Shown piece after piece: positions 33,443 through 43,199 of a DNA stretch of 64,000 nt. The stretch is from positions 52,524 through 116,523 of the forward strand of contig JBASRE010000053.1 in the NCBI GenBank assembly GCA_049273695.1, read 5' to 3'. The stretch's first letter is position 1. Every line of letters begins with the position of its first letter. The position numbers and the translations under genes were made by a program. The notes under the pieces were generated by a model. It searched no databases, was not told the origin of the DNA, and was given only the letters and a program-made list of their open reading frames with translations. The DNA comes from UBA11740 sp049273695 (GTDB lineage Bacteria; Acidobacteriota; Blastocatellia; Pyrinomonadales; Pyrinomonadaceae).

Positions 33443-34450
33443 ATGTTGCCACGCACTTTACTCCCAGTCCTTCTTTTGACGGCGCTGTGTTTTTCGTCCG
33501 TTGCGGCCCAGCACTCCGAATCGCTCGATCCAATCAAGTGGTCGATAAAGAGTAAGACTGCAAAGGCGGCAAACGACAAAGAGCAATTCGCGATCGAACT
33601 AACAGCCGATATCCAAAGTGGTTGGCACCTTTATTCGACCGAGAAAGTAGAAGGCGGACCGTCACCTACGCGCATTACAGTCTTACCCGGCCAATCCTTT
33701 GAACTCGCCGGCGAGATCGATTCTCCCGCGCCGCGCTCGGGCTACGATCCCAATTTCCAGGTCGTCACCGAGTTCTATGAAGACGCAGTTGTCTTCACGA
33801 TTCCGGTCAAGCCCATTGTCACCACGAACTCCGGCAAAGTGCGGGTGCAGGTCCGTTATCAAACGTGTACGCCAACAACTTGTCTGCCGCCGAAATTGAT
33901 CGAACTGGAAGCGTCTCTGAACGAAAGCAACTCGCCGCCGCCGGCGCGGTCAATCGAAGCCCTTCCAACTTCGAAACTTCTGGCGGTCGGATCCGTGGTG
34001 CCTGACTTCGAATTTACCGATTTCACCGGCAAGACCCGTCACTTCTCGGAATTTCGCGGACGAGTTGTGCTGCTCGATTTCTGGGCCTCATGGTGCAGTC
34101 CCTGTCTGGCAGACATTCCTCAATTGAAGAGCGCTTATCAGAAGTATCGCGCGCGCGGATTTGAAATCATCGGGATGGACAGCGAGACTTTGGGTCAGAC
34201 TGCAGTCGATGCTGAGTTTGTGAAAGACGCGGAGGCGAAGGCCCGTGAGATTGTCAGCAAACGCGGCGTCAACTGGACGCAGTCAACCAGCGATAGTTCG
34301 CTAGCGGTTGCAGTCGACTTGTTCGCGATCGAGAGCTTACCCGCGAAATTCCTGATTGATCGCAACGGCAAAGTGATTGCGCAGATCAAGAACGTCTCTG
34401 AGCTGGACGATCTCTTGCCGAAACTTCTCAACTCACAACCGCTTACCTGA
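33443..34450 (+). CDS. DsbD-alpha-like domain fused to TlpA-like thioredoxin
   Basis: A signal peptide (LPRTLLPVLLLTALCFSSVAAQ) is followed by a domain like the N-terminal alpha domain of DsbD (GWHLYSTEKVEGGPSPTRI, ending in VRYQTCTPTTCLPPKLIEL with its redox Cys pair), then a TlpA/ResA thioredoxin domain (VVLLDFWASWCSPCLADIPQ, with CSPC, and FAIESLPAKFLIDRNGKV with the cis-Pro). The protein has 335 residues. It would pass reducing equivalents in the periplasm, possibly to the preceding thioredoxin-fold protein. The membrane core of DsbD is missing, so electrons must come from another protein. Confidence 0.9.
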   Translation: MLPRTLLPVLLLTALCFSSVAAQHSESLDPIKWSIKSKTAKAANDKEQFAIELTADIQSGWHLYSTEKVEGGPSPTRITVLPGQSFELAGEIDSPAPRSGYDPNFQVVTEFYEDAVVFTIPVKPIVTTNSGKVRVQVRYQTCTPTTCLPPKLIELEASLNESNSPPPARSIEALPTSKLLAVGSVVPDFEFTDFTGKTRHFSEFRGRVVLLDFWASWCSPCLADIPQLKSAYQKYRARGFEIIGMDSETLGQTAVDAEFVKDAEAKAREIVSKRGVNWTQSTSDSSLAVAVDLFAIESLPAKFLIDRNGKVIAQIKNVSELDDLLPKLLNSQPLT

Positions 34451-34464
34451 GCTTCACCGCCAAA

Positions 34465-35061
34465 TCATCGACCGCGCTGCGAATCCCCGGACGCGCCAAC
34501 TTCCCGATAGCGAAAACACGTTGCGTCGTGATCGTTCACCATTCCGACCGCTTGCATGAACGAGTAGCAGATTGTCGGGCCGACGAATTTGAAGCCGCGG
34601 TTTAAGAGGTCGCGGCTCAACGTCTCGGATTCCGCAGTCGTAACGGGAACCGGCGCGCTGCGCTTACGTCGCAGAGGCTTTCCGTTCACGAAGCGCCAGA
34701 CATACGCGTCGAAACTGCCGAACTCCTTCTGTAAAGCGAGAAATGCTTTCGCATTCTGAATCGCCGCCACGATCTTCAAGCGATTCCGAATGATGCCTTC
34801 GTCTGCCAGCAGTTTCTCAACTTTGCGCTGATCGTATTTCGCGACCTTCCGCGCGTCGAAATTGTCGAAAGCGCGACGATAATTCTCGCGCTTCCGCAAG
34901 ATCGTTTCCCAGCTCAGGCCGGCTTGGGCGCCTTCGAGAATCAGAAACTCGAACAGTGTTCGATCGTCATGCACGGGAACGCCCCATTCACGATCGTGAT
35001 AGGCGATAGACAGCGGAGTCTTTGCCCACTGACAGCGGGCTGGTGTGGCAGGGGAACTCAA
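34465..35061 (-). CDS. tag: DNA-3-methyladenine glycosylase I
   Basis: Tag removes 3-methyladenine from DNA. The family elements are clear: RCQWAK (first zinc Cys), SIAYHDREWGVP (zinc His), LFEFLILEGAQAGLSWETIL, and NDHDATCFRY near the end with the last two zinc ligands. The protein of about 198 residues has normal length. The start is uncertain. No ATG is available; a TTG before SSPATPARC matches the family best, and a TTG eleven codons earlier falls inside a palindromic element (35086-35135). A repeat may have replaced the native start region. Confidence 0.9.
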   Translation of the reverse strand: MSSPATPARCQWAKTPLSIAYHDREWGVPVHDDRTLFEFLILEGAQAGLSWETILRKRENYRRAFDNFDARKVAKYDQRKVEKLLADEGIIRNRLKIVAAIQNAKAFLALQKEFGSFDAYVWRFVNGKPLRRKRSAPVPVTTAESETLSRDLLNRGFKFVGPTICYSFMQAVGMVNDHDATCFRYREVGASGDSQRGR

Positions 35062-35085
35062 AGTTTTTGCGGTTGAATGCGCCTG

Positions 35086-35135
35086 GTAGCGCAAATTGTT
35101 AATTTGCGCGGGCGCAAGTTAGCAACTTGCGCTAC
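35086..35135. repeat. Composite palindromic element, family GTAGCGCAA, overlapping a stop codon
   Basis: A 50-bp element beginning GTAGCGCAAATTGTTAATT and ending AGCAACTTGCGCTAC. Its outer TAG provides the stop codon of the histidine kinase gene on minus, and its other end reaches the 5' region of the tag gene. Confidence 0.92.
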
Positions 35136-38100
35136 TTGTGTTTACCGTTGATGACGCCCTTAATCGCTTCCAGCAGATCGCCTGGTTCGACCGGCTTCGC
35201 CAGGTGTGCCTGGAACCCGGCGGAAAGCGATAGCTTGCGATCGTTTTCCGTCGCGAACGCGGTCAAAGCAATCGCCGGAACTTTCTTAGTGTCGGAAGCC
35301 ATCGCGCGCACCTTGCGAATCAAGTCGTAACCACTCTCGAGCGGCAGACCGATATCGCTGACTAAAACATCAGGAGCGGCTGTGGACAAACTTTCGAATG
35401 CGCCCTGCGCCGTATCGACGGCCTCGACCTGGGCGCCTGAGCTTTTCAATACCATCGCGATTAGCTCGCGCGCATCCGGCTCGTCTTCAACCAGTAGAAT
35501 GCGCAAGCCCTTCAGCTCGTGACCGTTGTCACCATTCTTCTTTTGTGCCGGGCGCGCCGCACGCCGCTTTTCAGCCGGGGCCAACGGCAGGTGAATGGTA
35601 ATGGTCGTTCCGCGGTTCTCGCCGTCGCTTGCCGCGGTCACCGTGCCGCCATGCAGCTCAATCAGGTGACGCACGATCGCGAGGCCCAATCCCATACCGC
35701 GATGAGATCGCGTCGCGGTGGATTCTGCCTGGCGAAAGCGTTCGAAGACATGCGGTAGAAAGTCGGCCGAAATGCCAATGCCCGTGTCGCTGATGACAAC
35801 TTCGGCAAATCCATTCTGACGGCGGAAGTCGATGGACACTTTGCCGCCTTTCGGAGTGAACTTCACCGCATTCGACAGCAGGTTCCAAACAATCTGTTGC
35901 AAACGCGAGGCGTCGCCCGATACGGGTCCGACCGTTGCGTCGTAGTTGACTTCGATCGTGATGGCTTTAGCGTCGGCCGCCGGCCGCACAACTTCGATGG
36001 CCGCGTCCACGATGGGCATCAATTCCGTCGGCACAACTTCCAGATTAAGTTTGCCGCCAACGATGCGCGAGATATCGACGAGATCCTCGATTAACTGCGC
36101 TTGGGCCTTCGCGTTTCGTTCGATCGTCTCGATGGCATGTTCAGCGGTCGCTTGATCAAGCTTGTGTCCGCGCAGAATCGTGAGCCAACCCAGCATCGCC
36201 GTCAGCGGCGTGCGCAACTCATGCGAGAGCGTTGCGAGAAATTCATCTTTTGTGCGGCTCGCGACTTCCGCATCCTGACGGGCAGCACGTTCAGCCGCGA
36301 GCAGACGCGCGATCTCTTCCTGAGTGCGCTTCTGTTCGGTGATGTCACGCGCGATCTTTGACGCGCCGACTATCTGGCCGGTCGCATCGTGGAGCGGAGA
36401 CACCGTCAGCGACACGTCCAGGCGCCGGCCACCTTTTGCCACGCGCACCGTTTCGTAGTGATCGATACGTTCACCCCGTCTTATGCGCGCCAGAATCTTA
36501 GGCTCCTCGTCCGGCCACTCGGTCGGAATCAAAATGGCCACGGGTTTGCCGATCATTTCTGCGGCCTGATACCCGTAGAGCCGTTCCGCCGCTGGATTCC
36601 AACTGGTGATTATGCCGTCGAGATTCTTCGAGATCACGGCGTCGTCCGTGGTCTCGACAATGGACGCCATGTGACGCAGTTCGCGTTCTGCGCGTTTGCG
36701 ATCAGTTATGTCGTGGATAACCAGGACAATCCGCTCAGCCCCGCGTCTTTCGGTTTCCATCCGACGGGCGTTCAACAGCATGGTGCGGGTGCCGATTGTT
36801 TGAAACTCGTGCGTCACCTCGAAGTCTTGAAACCACTTGTCACGGGGCAGGACCTCTTCCAGCAGTTCGTGCAGTTTCGGAATGTTCCACTGGCCGTTGC
36901 CCAATTCATATATGAAGCGGTCTTCAGTCTCGTCACGTTTAACCTGAAACACTTTGTAGAACGCGTCGTTGGCGGTGCGTACACGGAAATCCTTTTCAAG
37001 TACGACGAGGGGAATGGGCGACGTACGTAGCGTGGCTTCGGCGTATTCGAGCGCGGCCTTGGTATTTCGTTCGCTCTGTTGCAGAGCCTCTTCAGCGCGT
37101 TTTCGATCCGTGATATCAACGAGCATGTTGATGGCGCCGATCAGTTTCCCTGAGTTGTCGCGCAGCGGGGTCGGGTAGGGAATGAAGTTGATACGCGATC
37201 CATCCGGTCGTTCGGCGATCGCTTCGTGGCCGCGAATAACCTCTTCGGTTTTGAGCGCCTGGGCCATCGGACACTCGTCGTGTGGCATCGGGGTGCCGTC
37301 CGGGTGATACAGTTTCCAGGTCACGCACCATGAATCCGATCCCAACGTCGGCTGTCGGCCCGCTAGATCGACGGCTGCCTGGTTGAACATCGTCACGCGA
37401 CCGAGAGCGTCGGTCGTGTACACCGCCGCCGGCAAGGCCTCGATCACTGATCGGTAACGTTGCTCGCTTTCTGCCAACGACTGCTCAGCGCTTTTGCGCT
37501 CAGTGATATCGGCGAAATAAAGATTCACATAGTCAGCGGAAGTGATCGGCGCCAGCTCAATCGAATAAGTGAGATCGCCAAGCGTGAGTTCCGTCACTTC
37601 GCGCGTGCCGCGGGTGAAGACTTCACGTACTGTGTTGCTGATGTGCTCCGGGGCCGCGTTGCCGACGGCCACACCCCACGCACCAAGTACGCGTTCGGCG
37701 GCCGGATTCGCAAAAGCGACAACTCCTTCGTTGGTTACACGAATGACCGGAGCAGGATTCTCTTGCGGCAGAAGGCTGGCGGCTTCGACTTTTGCGTCAG
37801 CGCGCTTGCGTTCGATGAACTGGCCGATCTGGCTGCCGATGCCGGTAAACATGGCGAGCACTTGTTCATCAGGCTCCCGGATTTCAGCGCTGAAAAACTC
37901 CATCACTCCGAGAAACTTTTCGTTGCATGTGATGGGGAAGGCGAACGCTCCATGTAAGCCCTCAGCGATCGCGATCGGCATGCGCGGAAAATTGCCGTCT
38001 TGAGCGACGTCGCGAATCCATGCGGGTTCTCGACTGGCCCAGACGCGGCCCGGTAAGCCTACGCCCGGTTCGAATGTGCGTTCGCGACAGATCGCGTCAA

Positions 38101-39268
38101 ATTGCGGTTTCGGCGTTTTCTGCCAGGTGGCGACGCTGCGTAGCTCCTGTCCATTACTTGCGGGCATCCACACGCAACCAAACTCCAGGCCCAACGAATC
38201 CCCAACCGTCGGCAGAATCCGTTCGAGCGCGATGCCCACCTTCGGCGATTCGGCCAGGATCTTTGTCACCGCGAGATTTGCTTCCAGCCTTCTTTGATCT
38301 TCGCGGCGTCTTGCTTCGGCCAGTTGCCGCTCTTCAATCACGGTGACGAGAAAGAGGAAGGTGACGGCGTTGGTTGCGATGAAAAGCTGCAACATCATCA
38401 GCGATTGGTTCGCGTTCGGGGGATCTGTAACGAATGGGCCTAAGCCGTGCGACGTTCCCCAAATCGCGAATGCCGAGATGACTGCTACCGCAACCGTCAC
38501 TCCTCTTCGGCCTAACCTGAACGCCGCCCACAGCAGAAAGGGAATCATCAGACGGCTGAGCGGATAGTATTGGACCGGCGTCGGCGCTTTCTCGCCGAAC
38601 GTCACGATGCCGCTGACGGATAGAAGCAGAATGAGAATGGTCGCTTCGAGATATCTGTTTTTGGGCAGCCAATGACCTGTACCAAAACTCCAGGTGAGAA
38701 TGAGAGGCGCCACCGTCACGGCGCCGGTAAGATCTCCCAGCCACCACGTCGTCCAGAGCGAACCGAAATTCGTCAGGTTGGACGCACCGCCTAAATAAAG
38801 GCTCAGGTTTCCGATCGTCGCGCTAATCGTCGTGCAGGCCGCAGCCACGACCACGAACTTGAAGACGTCGCGCGCGCGATCCATGGCGGGCCGAAATTCC
38901 AGCGCCATAAGTACACGCGCCGCAACGACTGTTTCGAGCGTGTTTCCAATGGCAATGCCGAAAGCAGTCGGCATCGATACGGGAGTTAAGAGATTAGTCA
39001 GCAGCGCGCCGAGGAAGATTCCCGGCCATACGCGGTAGCCGAGTATCAGGATTGCCGCTAGTGCGATCCCCGTCGGCGGCCAAACCGGGGAAACGTTGGT
39101 GTGAACTGAAGCCAACGACAGGCCGAACTTGCCCGCCGCGAAATAGACCGCTGCGAGCAAAACAATCGACAGCACGTACAACACTGGATTGCTTTTGATG
39201 TCAGGAGCAGCTCGACGGAAGAGAGAAGCCGGTTGGGACTCGCCGAAAGATTGTCGGGCTAGACTCAT
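35132..39268 (-). CDS. Hybrid sensor histidine kinase/response regulator (MASE1-GAF-PAS4-HK-REC)
   Basis: A 1378-residue membrane sensor. Order: MASE1 membrane sensor with about eight segments (residues 25-310; PVWPPTGIALAAILILGYRVWPGIFLGAL shows the family); a GAF domain (about 335-490, GLPGRVWASREPAWIRDV); four PAS-type segments (about 500-1000), each ending in a DITxRK motif; a phosphoacceptor domain with LATLSHELRTPLTAML (His in SHELRTP); a kinase domain with NLLSNAVKF, DTGIGIS and GMGLGLAIV; and a receiver domain (ILLVEDEPDARELI, VSDIGLP with the acceptor Asp, ALTAFA). The stop codon is supplied by a palindromic repeat. The signal sensed is unknown. No output regulator gene is adjacent. 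Confidence 0.96.
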   Translation of the reverse strand: MSLARQSFGESQPASLFRRAAPDIKSNPVLYVLSIVLLAAVYFAAGKFGLSLASVHTNVSPVWPPTGIALAAILILGYRVWPGIFLGALLTNLLTPVSMPTAFGIAIGNTLETVVAARVLMALEFRPAMDRARDVFKFVVVAAACTTISATIGNLSLYLGGASNLTNFGSLWTTWWLGDLTGAVTVAPLILTWSFGTGHWLPKNRYLEATILILLLSVSGIVTFGEKAPTPVQYYPLSRLMIPFLLWAAFRLGRRGVTVAVAVISAFAIWGTSHGLGPFVTDPPNANQSLMMLQLFIATNAVTFLFLVTVIEERQLAEARRREDQRRLEANLAVTKILAESPKVGIALERILPTVGDSLGLEFGCVWMPASNGQELRSVATWQKTPKPQFDAICRERTFEPGVGLPGRVWASREPAWIRDVAQDGNFPRMPIAIAEGLHGAFAFPITCNEKFLGVMEFFSAEIREPDEQVLAMFTGIGSQIGQFIERKRADAKVEAASLLPQENPAPVIRVTNEGVVAFANPAAERVLGAWGVAVGNAAPEHISNTVREVFTRGTREVTELTLGDLTYSIELAPITSADYVNLYFADITERKSAEQSLAESEQRYRSVIEALPAAVYTTDALGRVTMFNQAAVDLAGRQPTLGSDSWCVTWKLYHPDGTPMPHDECPMAQALKTEEVIRGHEAIAERPDGSRINFIPYPTPLRDNSGKLIGAINMLVDITDRKRAEEALQQSERNTKAALEYAEATLRTSPIPLVVLEKDFRVRTANDAFYKVFQVKRDETEDRFIYELGNGQWNIPKLHELLEEVLPRDKWFQDFEVTHEFQTIGTRTMLLNARRMETERRGAERIVLVIHDITDRKRAERELRHMASIVETTDDAVISKNLDGIITSWNPAAERLYGYQAAEMIGKPVAILIPTEWPDEEPKILARIRRGERIDHYETVRVAKGGRRLDVSLTVSPLHDATGQIVGASKIARDITEQKRTQEEIARLLAAERAARQDAEVASRTKDEFLATLSHELRTPLTAMLGWLTILRGHKLDQATAEHAIETIERNAKAQAQLIEDLVDISRIVGGKLNLEVVPTELMPIVDAAIEVVRPAADAKAITIEVNYDATVGPVSGDASRLQQIVWNLLSNAVKFTPKGGKVSIDFRRQNGFAEVVISDTGIGISADFLPHVFERFRQAESTATRSHRGMGLGLAIVRHLIELHGGTVTAASDGENRGTTITIHLPLAPAEKRRAARPAQKKNGDNGHELKGLRILLVEDEPDARELIAMVLKSSGAQVEAVDTAQGAFESLSTAAPDVLVSDIGLPLESGYDLIRKVRAMASDTKKVPAIALTAFATENDRKLSLSAGFQAHLAKPVEPGDLLEAIKGVINGKHK

Positions 39269-39533
39269 AGTAGTACCACCAAATTGTCAGGATCTTTGCG
39301 ACGCGTTCTTGGGGGAACAGCCGTTCGGGGTCGAGTAACTTTACCACAGAAGTGCGGGGGGCGGTCACAACAATGAACCACAGAGGACACAGAGAAAACG
39401 AACCGTGACGTTTAGAGGCGGGCTACCGCCCGCTGTTGCCCCGACGCACAAAAAAGGCGGGCAGTAGCCCGCCTCTAAACCGTTTTAATCTAGTGTTTGT
39501 CTTCCTTTCTTGTCCTCTGTGGTTAGGTTTCGG
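39269..39533. repeat. Intergenic repeats: ACCACAGAGG arms around a GTTTAGAGGC palindrome
   Basis: The palindrome at 39410-39480 has ends GTTTAGAGGCGGGCTACC and GGGCAGTAGCCCGCCTC, related to the copy at 30843-30905. It is nested between the inverted pair AACCACAGAGGACA (about 39376) and TGTCCTCTGTGGTT (about 39513). Confidence 0.88.
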
Positions 39534-39917
39534 TCAATCAACCAACTCACTGAAAACCAGAATGTACCCGTTCGGATCTTTCACTTCGAACTCCCAATCG
39601 CCGTAGGGCTGCTTTCGCAGCGGCAACACTATTTCGACTCGGTCTTTGATTGATTCGTAGAATTCTTTCACACCTTCCATTCTGATGTATGCGTCCCATA
39701 CGCCACCTCGGCGCCGGCTGTAAAGGTCGGGCTTCGCGTAGTCCGGCACGCGCTGAAACATTATTTCAACGGTATCGCGGCTGACGATCGCAAAGACGTA
39801 TGGCGGTGTTTCGGGAAAGGGATAGGTCGTAAAGCCGAGCTGTTCCTGATACCAGCGGATCGTGTCGCCGATATCGGCAACCGCGAAAGTCGGAGCAGCG
39901 CTGGAGAGTTTTGGCAT
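39534..39917 (-). CDS. VOC/glyoxalase-like protein
   Basis: A 127-residue single-domain VOC protein: APTFAVADIGDTIRWYQEQLGF at the start, VEIMFQRVPDY in the middle, DWEFEVKDPNGYILVFSEL at the end with the terminal Glu ligand. It resembles bleomycin-resistance/glyoxalase-type proteins. The ATG is taken directly after the palindromic element at 39919-39969; the frame stays open through the repeat, but that part encodes only repeat-derived residues. As a result the gene has no clear ribosome binding site of its own. Confidence 0.88.
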   Translation of the reverse strand: MPKLSSAAPTFAVADIGDTIRWYQEQLGFTTYPFPETPPYVFAIVSRDTVEIMFQRVPDYAKPDLYSRRRGGVWDAYIRMEGVKEFYESIKDRVEIVLPLRKQPYGDWEFEVKDPNGYILVFSELVD

Positions 39918-40431
39918 TGGTACGCGCGCCTCCGGCGCGCCGATTTTGCACGCCTGAGGCGTGCGTACCTTCATCAACTAAAGACGCGTGTGATCTGAAA
40001 ATACTTGGTACTGGTTCATCTTTCACCTTCTCATTCACATCGCGGCTTTAGCACGATGTGGGCCGGCGGCCATGCAATGGAAACCGTTTAAACGGTTTCC
40101 CCACGCCATCCCCAACCTGATCGCCGCGCTAAAGCGACGGCGAGAATGAGACACGCTCTCAAACTGAACTAGCACTAAACATTTGTAGTGACGCGACGGA
40201 TATTACATTACAATGCGCCCGCGGTTAATGGTTCCCAAGTTCGAAAACGCTATTTGACATTTATCATATGACATTTGGCATTTTGTCATTTTCGGTTTGT
40301 CGTACATGAGTCTTATGGTGCAAGCTCAACGATCGAATACGGCGATTAATCCGAAATGACAGAATGACAAATGTCAGATGTCAAATGCCAAATGATTTTG
40401 CTCCTTAAGTTCCGATCCTGATCACCCCTGT
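39918..40431. repeat. Intergenic stretch with three repeat elements
   Basis: 39919-39969: palindrome with ends GGTACGC/GCGTACC and two inner hairpins. 40030-40152: outer arms TCTCATTC/GAATGAGA with a perfect 22-bp palindrome at 40079-40100 (AAACCGTTTAAACGGTTT core). 40251-40297 and 40351-40395: inverted arms of 7-bp units such as GACATTT and GTCAAAT. No gene is seen. Confidence 0.85.
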
Positions 40432-41466
40432 ATGAAAGGCAATATCCCCATCCCCGAACTCCCATTCGCCGAAGAAGTGTGGTTGATGGTTGCGGTGACC
40501 TCTGTGCGCGAGCGTCGCACGCAACAAGGGAAACCGTTTCGCGACGCCAACGCGCGCAATGCGACCGGCAATCTGCTTCTGAAAATCTGGGGCGAAGTGC
40601 TGGAAGGCCGCGAGGATCTGCGTCCTGGTTTGTGGGGCGTCACGGGCAAACTCGAATCATTTCAGGATCGAGCTCAGTTCGTCGTCTCTGAATACAAGCC
40701 GATCACAATTGAGCAATACCGCGAGTACGTCGGTTGCGATCCGTTGATGCCGCGCGCATTCACTCTGGACATCGAGACGCTGGCGCTGCCGGGTTTTCGC
40801 GACCGGGTTGGCCCAAAGCTGGAGCGCGATTACCGGCTGGGCTACATGCGCATGGAACAACAGCAGCGATATTTGGAAGATATCGCGGCGGAAGAAGAGC
40901 GTGTCTATCAACTCGGGTCGCTGAACGCCACTTCGGGGCGAATCCTCTCCATCGCCGTTCACGTCGGACCGGTCCCCGGCATTGAGATCCCCGGGCTAAC
41001 GTCGAATCAAAGCGAGCACGCGTTTGGCATTGACGCGGAAGGCAACCTGCAGGAAGAAGCGGAAGCGTTGAAAGGCTTTCTGCTGCTGATGTCCGACTTT
41101 GATCCTGACTGCGATCTCGTGGTGGGTCACAACATTCTTAGTTTCGATCTGCCGTTCATCTTCCAGCGATGTCTCGCGAACAATATCCCGGTAAGGCCGT
41201 TCATCGACCTCGGCGAGTTCCACGTGCGCGGCGCTTACGACACGATGCGCGCCTGGTGGCTCGGCGATCGTCGCAGTCGCGTCGGCCTCGACGATCTGGC
41301 TTGGGCGTTAGGATTTGAATCAAGCAAGACTGGCGAAGTTGAAGGAAGTAAAGTGTTCGACCTTTACCAGGCCGGCAAACTCGCCGAGATTCGCGAATAC
41401 AATTTGAACGACGTGCGCCTGACGCGAAAAGTCTACGAACGCATGGTCGCGTGTTTGGGCGGATGA
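40432..41466 (+). CDS. DEDDy 3'-5' exonuclease with N-terminal OB-like domain
   Basis: A 344-residue protein. The first 90 residues (VAVTSVRERRTQQGKPFRDANARNATG, LRPGLWGVTGKL) look like the OB-fold of YhaM-type nucleases. The rest is a DnaQ-like exonuclease: Exo I is TLDIETLA (Asp113, Glu115), Exo II is VVGHNILSFDLPF, Exo III is REYNLNDVRLTRKVY with the Tyr-x3-Asp of the DEDDy class. It probably trims DNA or RNA 3' ends. RmuC and an AddB-like nuclease follow on the same strand, so this part of the chromosome groups DNA-processing genes. Confidence 0.85.
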   Translation: MKGNIPIPELPFAEEVWLMVAVTSVRERRTQQGKPFRDANARNATGNLLLKIWGEVLEGREDLRPGLWGVTGKLESFQDRAQFVVSEYKPITIEQYREYVGCDPLMPRAFTLDIETLALPGFRDRVGPKLERDYRLGYMRMEQQQRYLEDIAAEEERVYQLGSLNATSGRILSIAVHVGPVPGIEIPGLTSNQSEHAFGIDAEGNLQEEAEALKGFLLLMSDFDPDCDLVVGHNILSFDLPFIFQRCLANNIPVRPFIDLGEFHVRGAYDTMRAWWLGDRRSRVGLDDLAWALGFESSKTGEVEGSKVFDLYQAGKLAEIREYNLNDVRLTRKVYERMVACLGG

Positions 41467-41569
41467 TTTGGAGTGCGCCGGCAGAGCGAAGCGACGACGG
41501 CGCTTTGGATTCATTACACGATGGCGTGAAAGCGATCCAAAGCGGCGTCTAGGCCGCCGCACTCCAAAT
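41466..41569. repeat. Composite palindromic element, family TTTGGAGTGCGCCGG
   Basis: The ends ATTTGGAGTGCGCCGGC and GCCGCCGCACTCCAAAT are inverted, with GCGCTTTGGATT and GATCCAAAGC inside. It starts at the stop codon of the exonuclease gene. Relatives are at 51238-51332 and, partly, 25938-25990. Confidence 0.88.
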
Positions 41570-41626
41570 TGCCCGCGGCCGCGACGCTGTTTCACGTTTG
41601 CAACACTTCTGGTAAACTGACCTTCC

Positions 41627-43105
41627 ATGACCGATGTAATCCCCGTTCTCATACTTCTCGCCGGTGTGGCACTTGGCGCCGTCGTCGCCTGGCTAATCTT
41701 CCGCGCAAAGGCGAACAGCGCCTTCGAAGACGGAAAGAACGAAAGCGCGACCCAACTCGCCACGTTTCATGAGCGTCTGGTTTCAAAAGACAACGAGCTA
41801 CTAAAACTCCAGCAGGCGTTTGACGGCGAAGTAAGCGAAAGCGACGGACTGCGCGCGCACAATTCCCGCTTGCAAGCTGATCTAGAAGGCGAACGCCGCG
41901 CAGCGCAGGAACGAACCGAATCGTTCAAGCGCGTCACGGAAGAACTTGCCGAAAAATTCAAGGCGCTTTCACGTGACGCCCTAAAAGACAACAACCAGGA
42001 ATTTCTTAATCTTGCGCGTGCGACGCTGGAAAAGTTTCAGGCGACGGCGAAAGGCGATTTGGATCAGCGGCAACAGGCGATCGATCAACTGGTCAAGCCG
42101 CTCAAAGAGTCGCTCGATAAGGTCGACGGGAAGATTGGCGAGATCGAAAAAGCCCGCGCCGGCGCCTACGCCGAGTTGCGCGAACAAGTGCGCGGCTTGG
42201 CCACGTCACAGTTGCAGCTTCAGGCGGAAACCGGAAATTTGGTGAAGGCCTTGCGCACTCCCCACATACGTGGCCGCTGGGGCGAGATTCAACTGCGGCG
42301 CGTAGTCGAACTGGCCGGCATGGTTCAGTACTGCGATTTCAACGAACAGGCAAACGTCACCACGGAAGACGGGCGTATTCGACCGGATGTCATTGTGCGT
42401 TTGCCGGGAAACCGTTGCATCGTGGTAGACGCAAAGGTTCCGTTCGAAGCGTTCTACGAATCCATCTCAGCCACGGACGATGGAATTCGCGTGGAAAGAT
42501 TAAAGGAGCATGCGCGCCTCGTGCGGACGCACATCGGCCACCTCAGCCGGAAATCTTACTGGGAAACCGTGCAGCCAACGCCGGAGTTTGTCTTGCTCTT
42601 CCTGCCCGGCGAAAACTTTTACAGCGCGGCCCTCGAACAGGATCCGAAACTGATCGAAGATGGCATCAATCAGCGGGTGATCATCGCCACGCCAACGACG
42701 CTGATCGCGCTTTTGAAAGCAATCTCATACGGGTGGCAACAGGAGCAGCGGGCCGCCAATGCGGACGAAGTCGGGAAGCTGGGCAAGGAGCTTTACGACC
42801 GGCTGCGCACCTTCGTCAACTACTTCGCAGACATCGGCCGCAACCTGGATCGCGCGCTTGAGTCGTACAACAAAGGCGTGGGCTCGCTCGAAGCGCGGGT
42901 GATGGTGACTGCGCGCAAGTTCAAAGAACGCGGCGCCATTGCCGGTGAAGAAGTTGAGATTATCGAATCCGTCGATAAGTCAACGCGTGTCCTGACGCTG
43001 GACGAAGGCGGACTGTTTCCTGAGCTCGTCGCGGCTGAAGAGGAAATTCCAGACGAACCAACGCCGTCTCTGCCCTTTTCAAAGAGCGCAACTGGGACAG
43101 GATAG
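41627..43105 (+). CDS. rmuC: DNA recombination protein RmuC
   Basis: The 492-residue chain starts with a membrane anchor (VIPVLILLAGVALGAVVAWLIF), continues with a long coiled coil (about 30-200) and ends with the RmuC nuclease-like domain: TPHIRGRWGEIQLRRVVELAGM, GRIRPDVIVRLPGNRCIVVDAKVPF with the conserved Asp-x-Lys, and FVLLFLPGENFYSAALEQDP. RmuC limits recombination between short inverted repeats in E. coli, which is of interest in a genome so rich in inverted repeats. It lies 57 bp after a palindromic element. Confidence 0.96.
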   Translation: MTDVIPVLILLAGVALGAVVAWLIFRAKANSAFEDGKNESATQLATFHERLVSKDNELLKLQQAFDGEVSESDGLRAHNSRLQADLEGERRAAQERTESFKRVTEELAEKFKALSRDALKDNNQEFLNLARATLEKFQATAKGDLDQRQQAIDQLVKPLKESLDKVDGKIGEIEKARAGAYAELREQVRGLATSQLQLQAETGNLVKALRTPHIRGRWGEIQLRRVVELAGMVQYCDFNEQANVTTEDGRIRPDVIVRLPGNRCIVVDAKVPFEAFYESISATDDGIRVERLKEHARLVRTHIGHLSRKSYWETVQPTPEFVLLFLPGENFYSAALEQDPKLIEDGINQRVIIATPTTLIALLKAISYGWQQEQRAANADEVGKLGKELYDRLRTFVNYFADIGRNLDRALESYNKGVGSLEARVMVTARKFKERGAIAGEEVEIIESVDKSTRVLTLDEGGLFPELVAAEEEIPDEPTPSLPFSKSATGTG

Positions 43106-43199
43106 TTCGCCATCTTCGATGGCTCATTGAGCGTGACCCTTCAGGGACGCCGTGCAAACTCTTTCAAGATACTAATCGGCGTAATCTGCGGATGACCTC

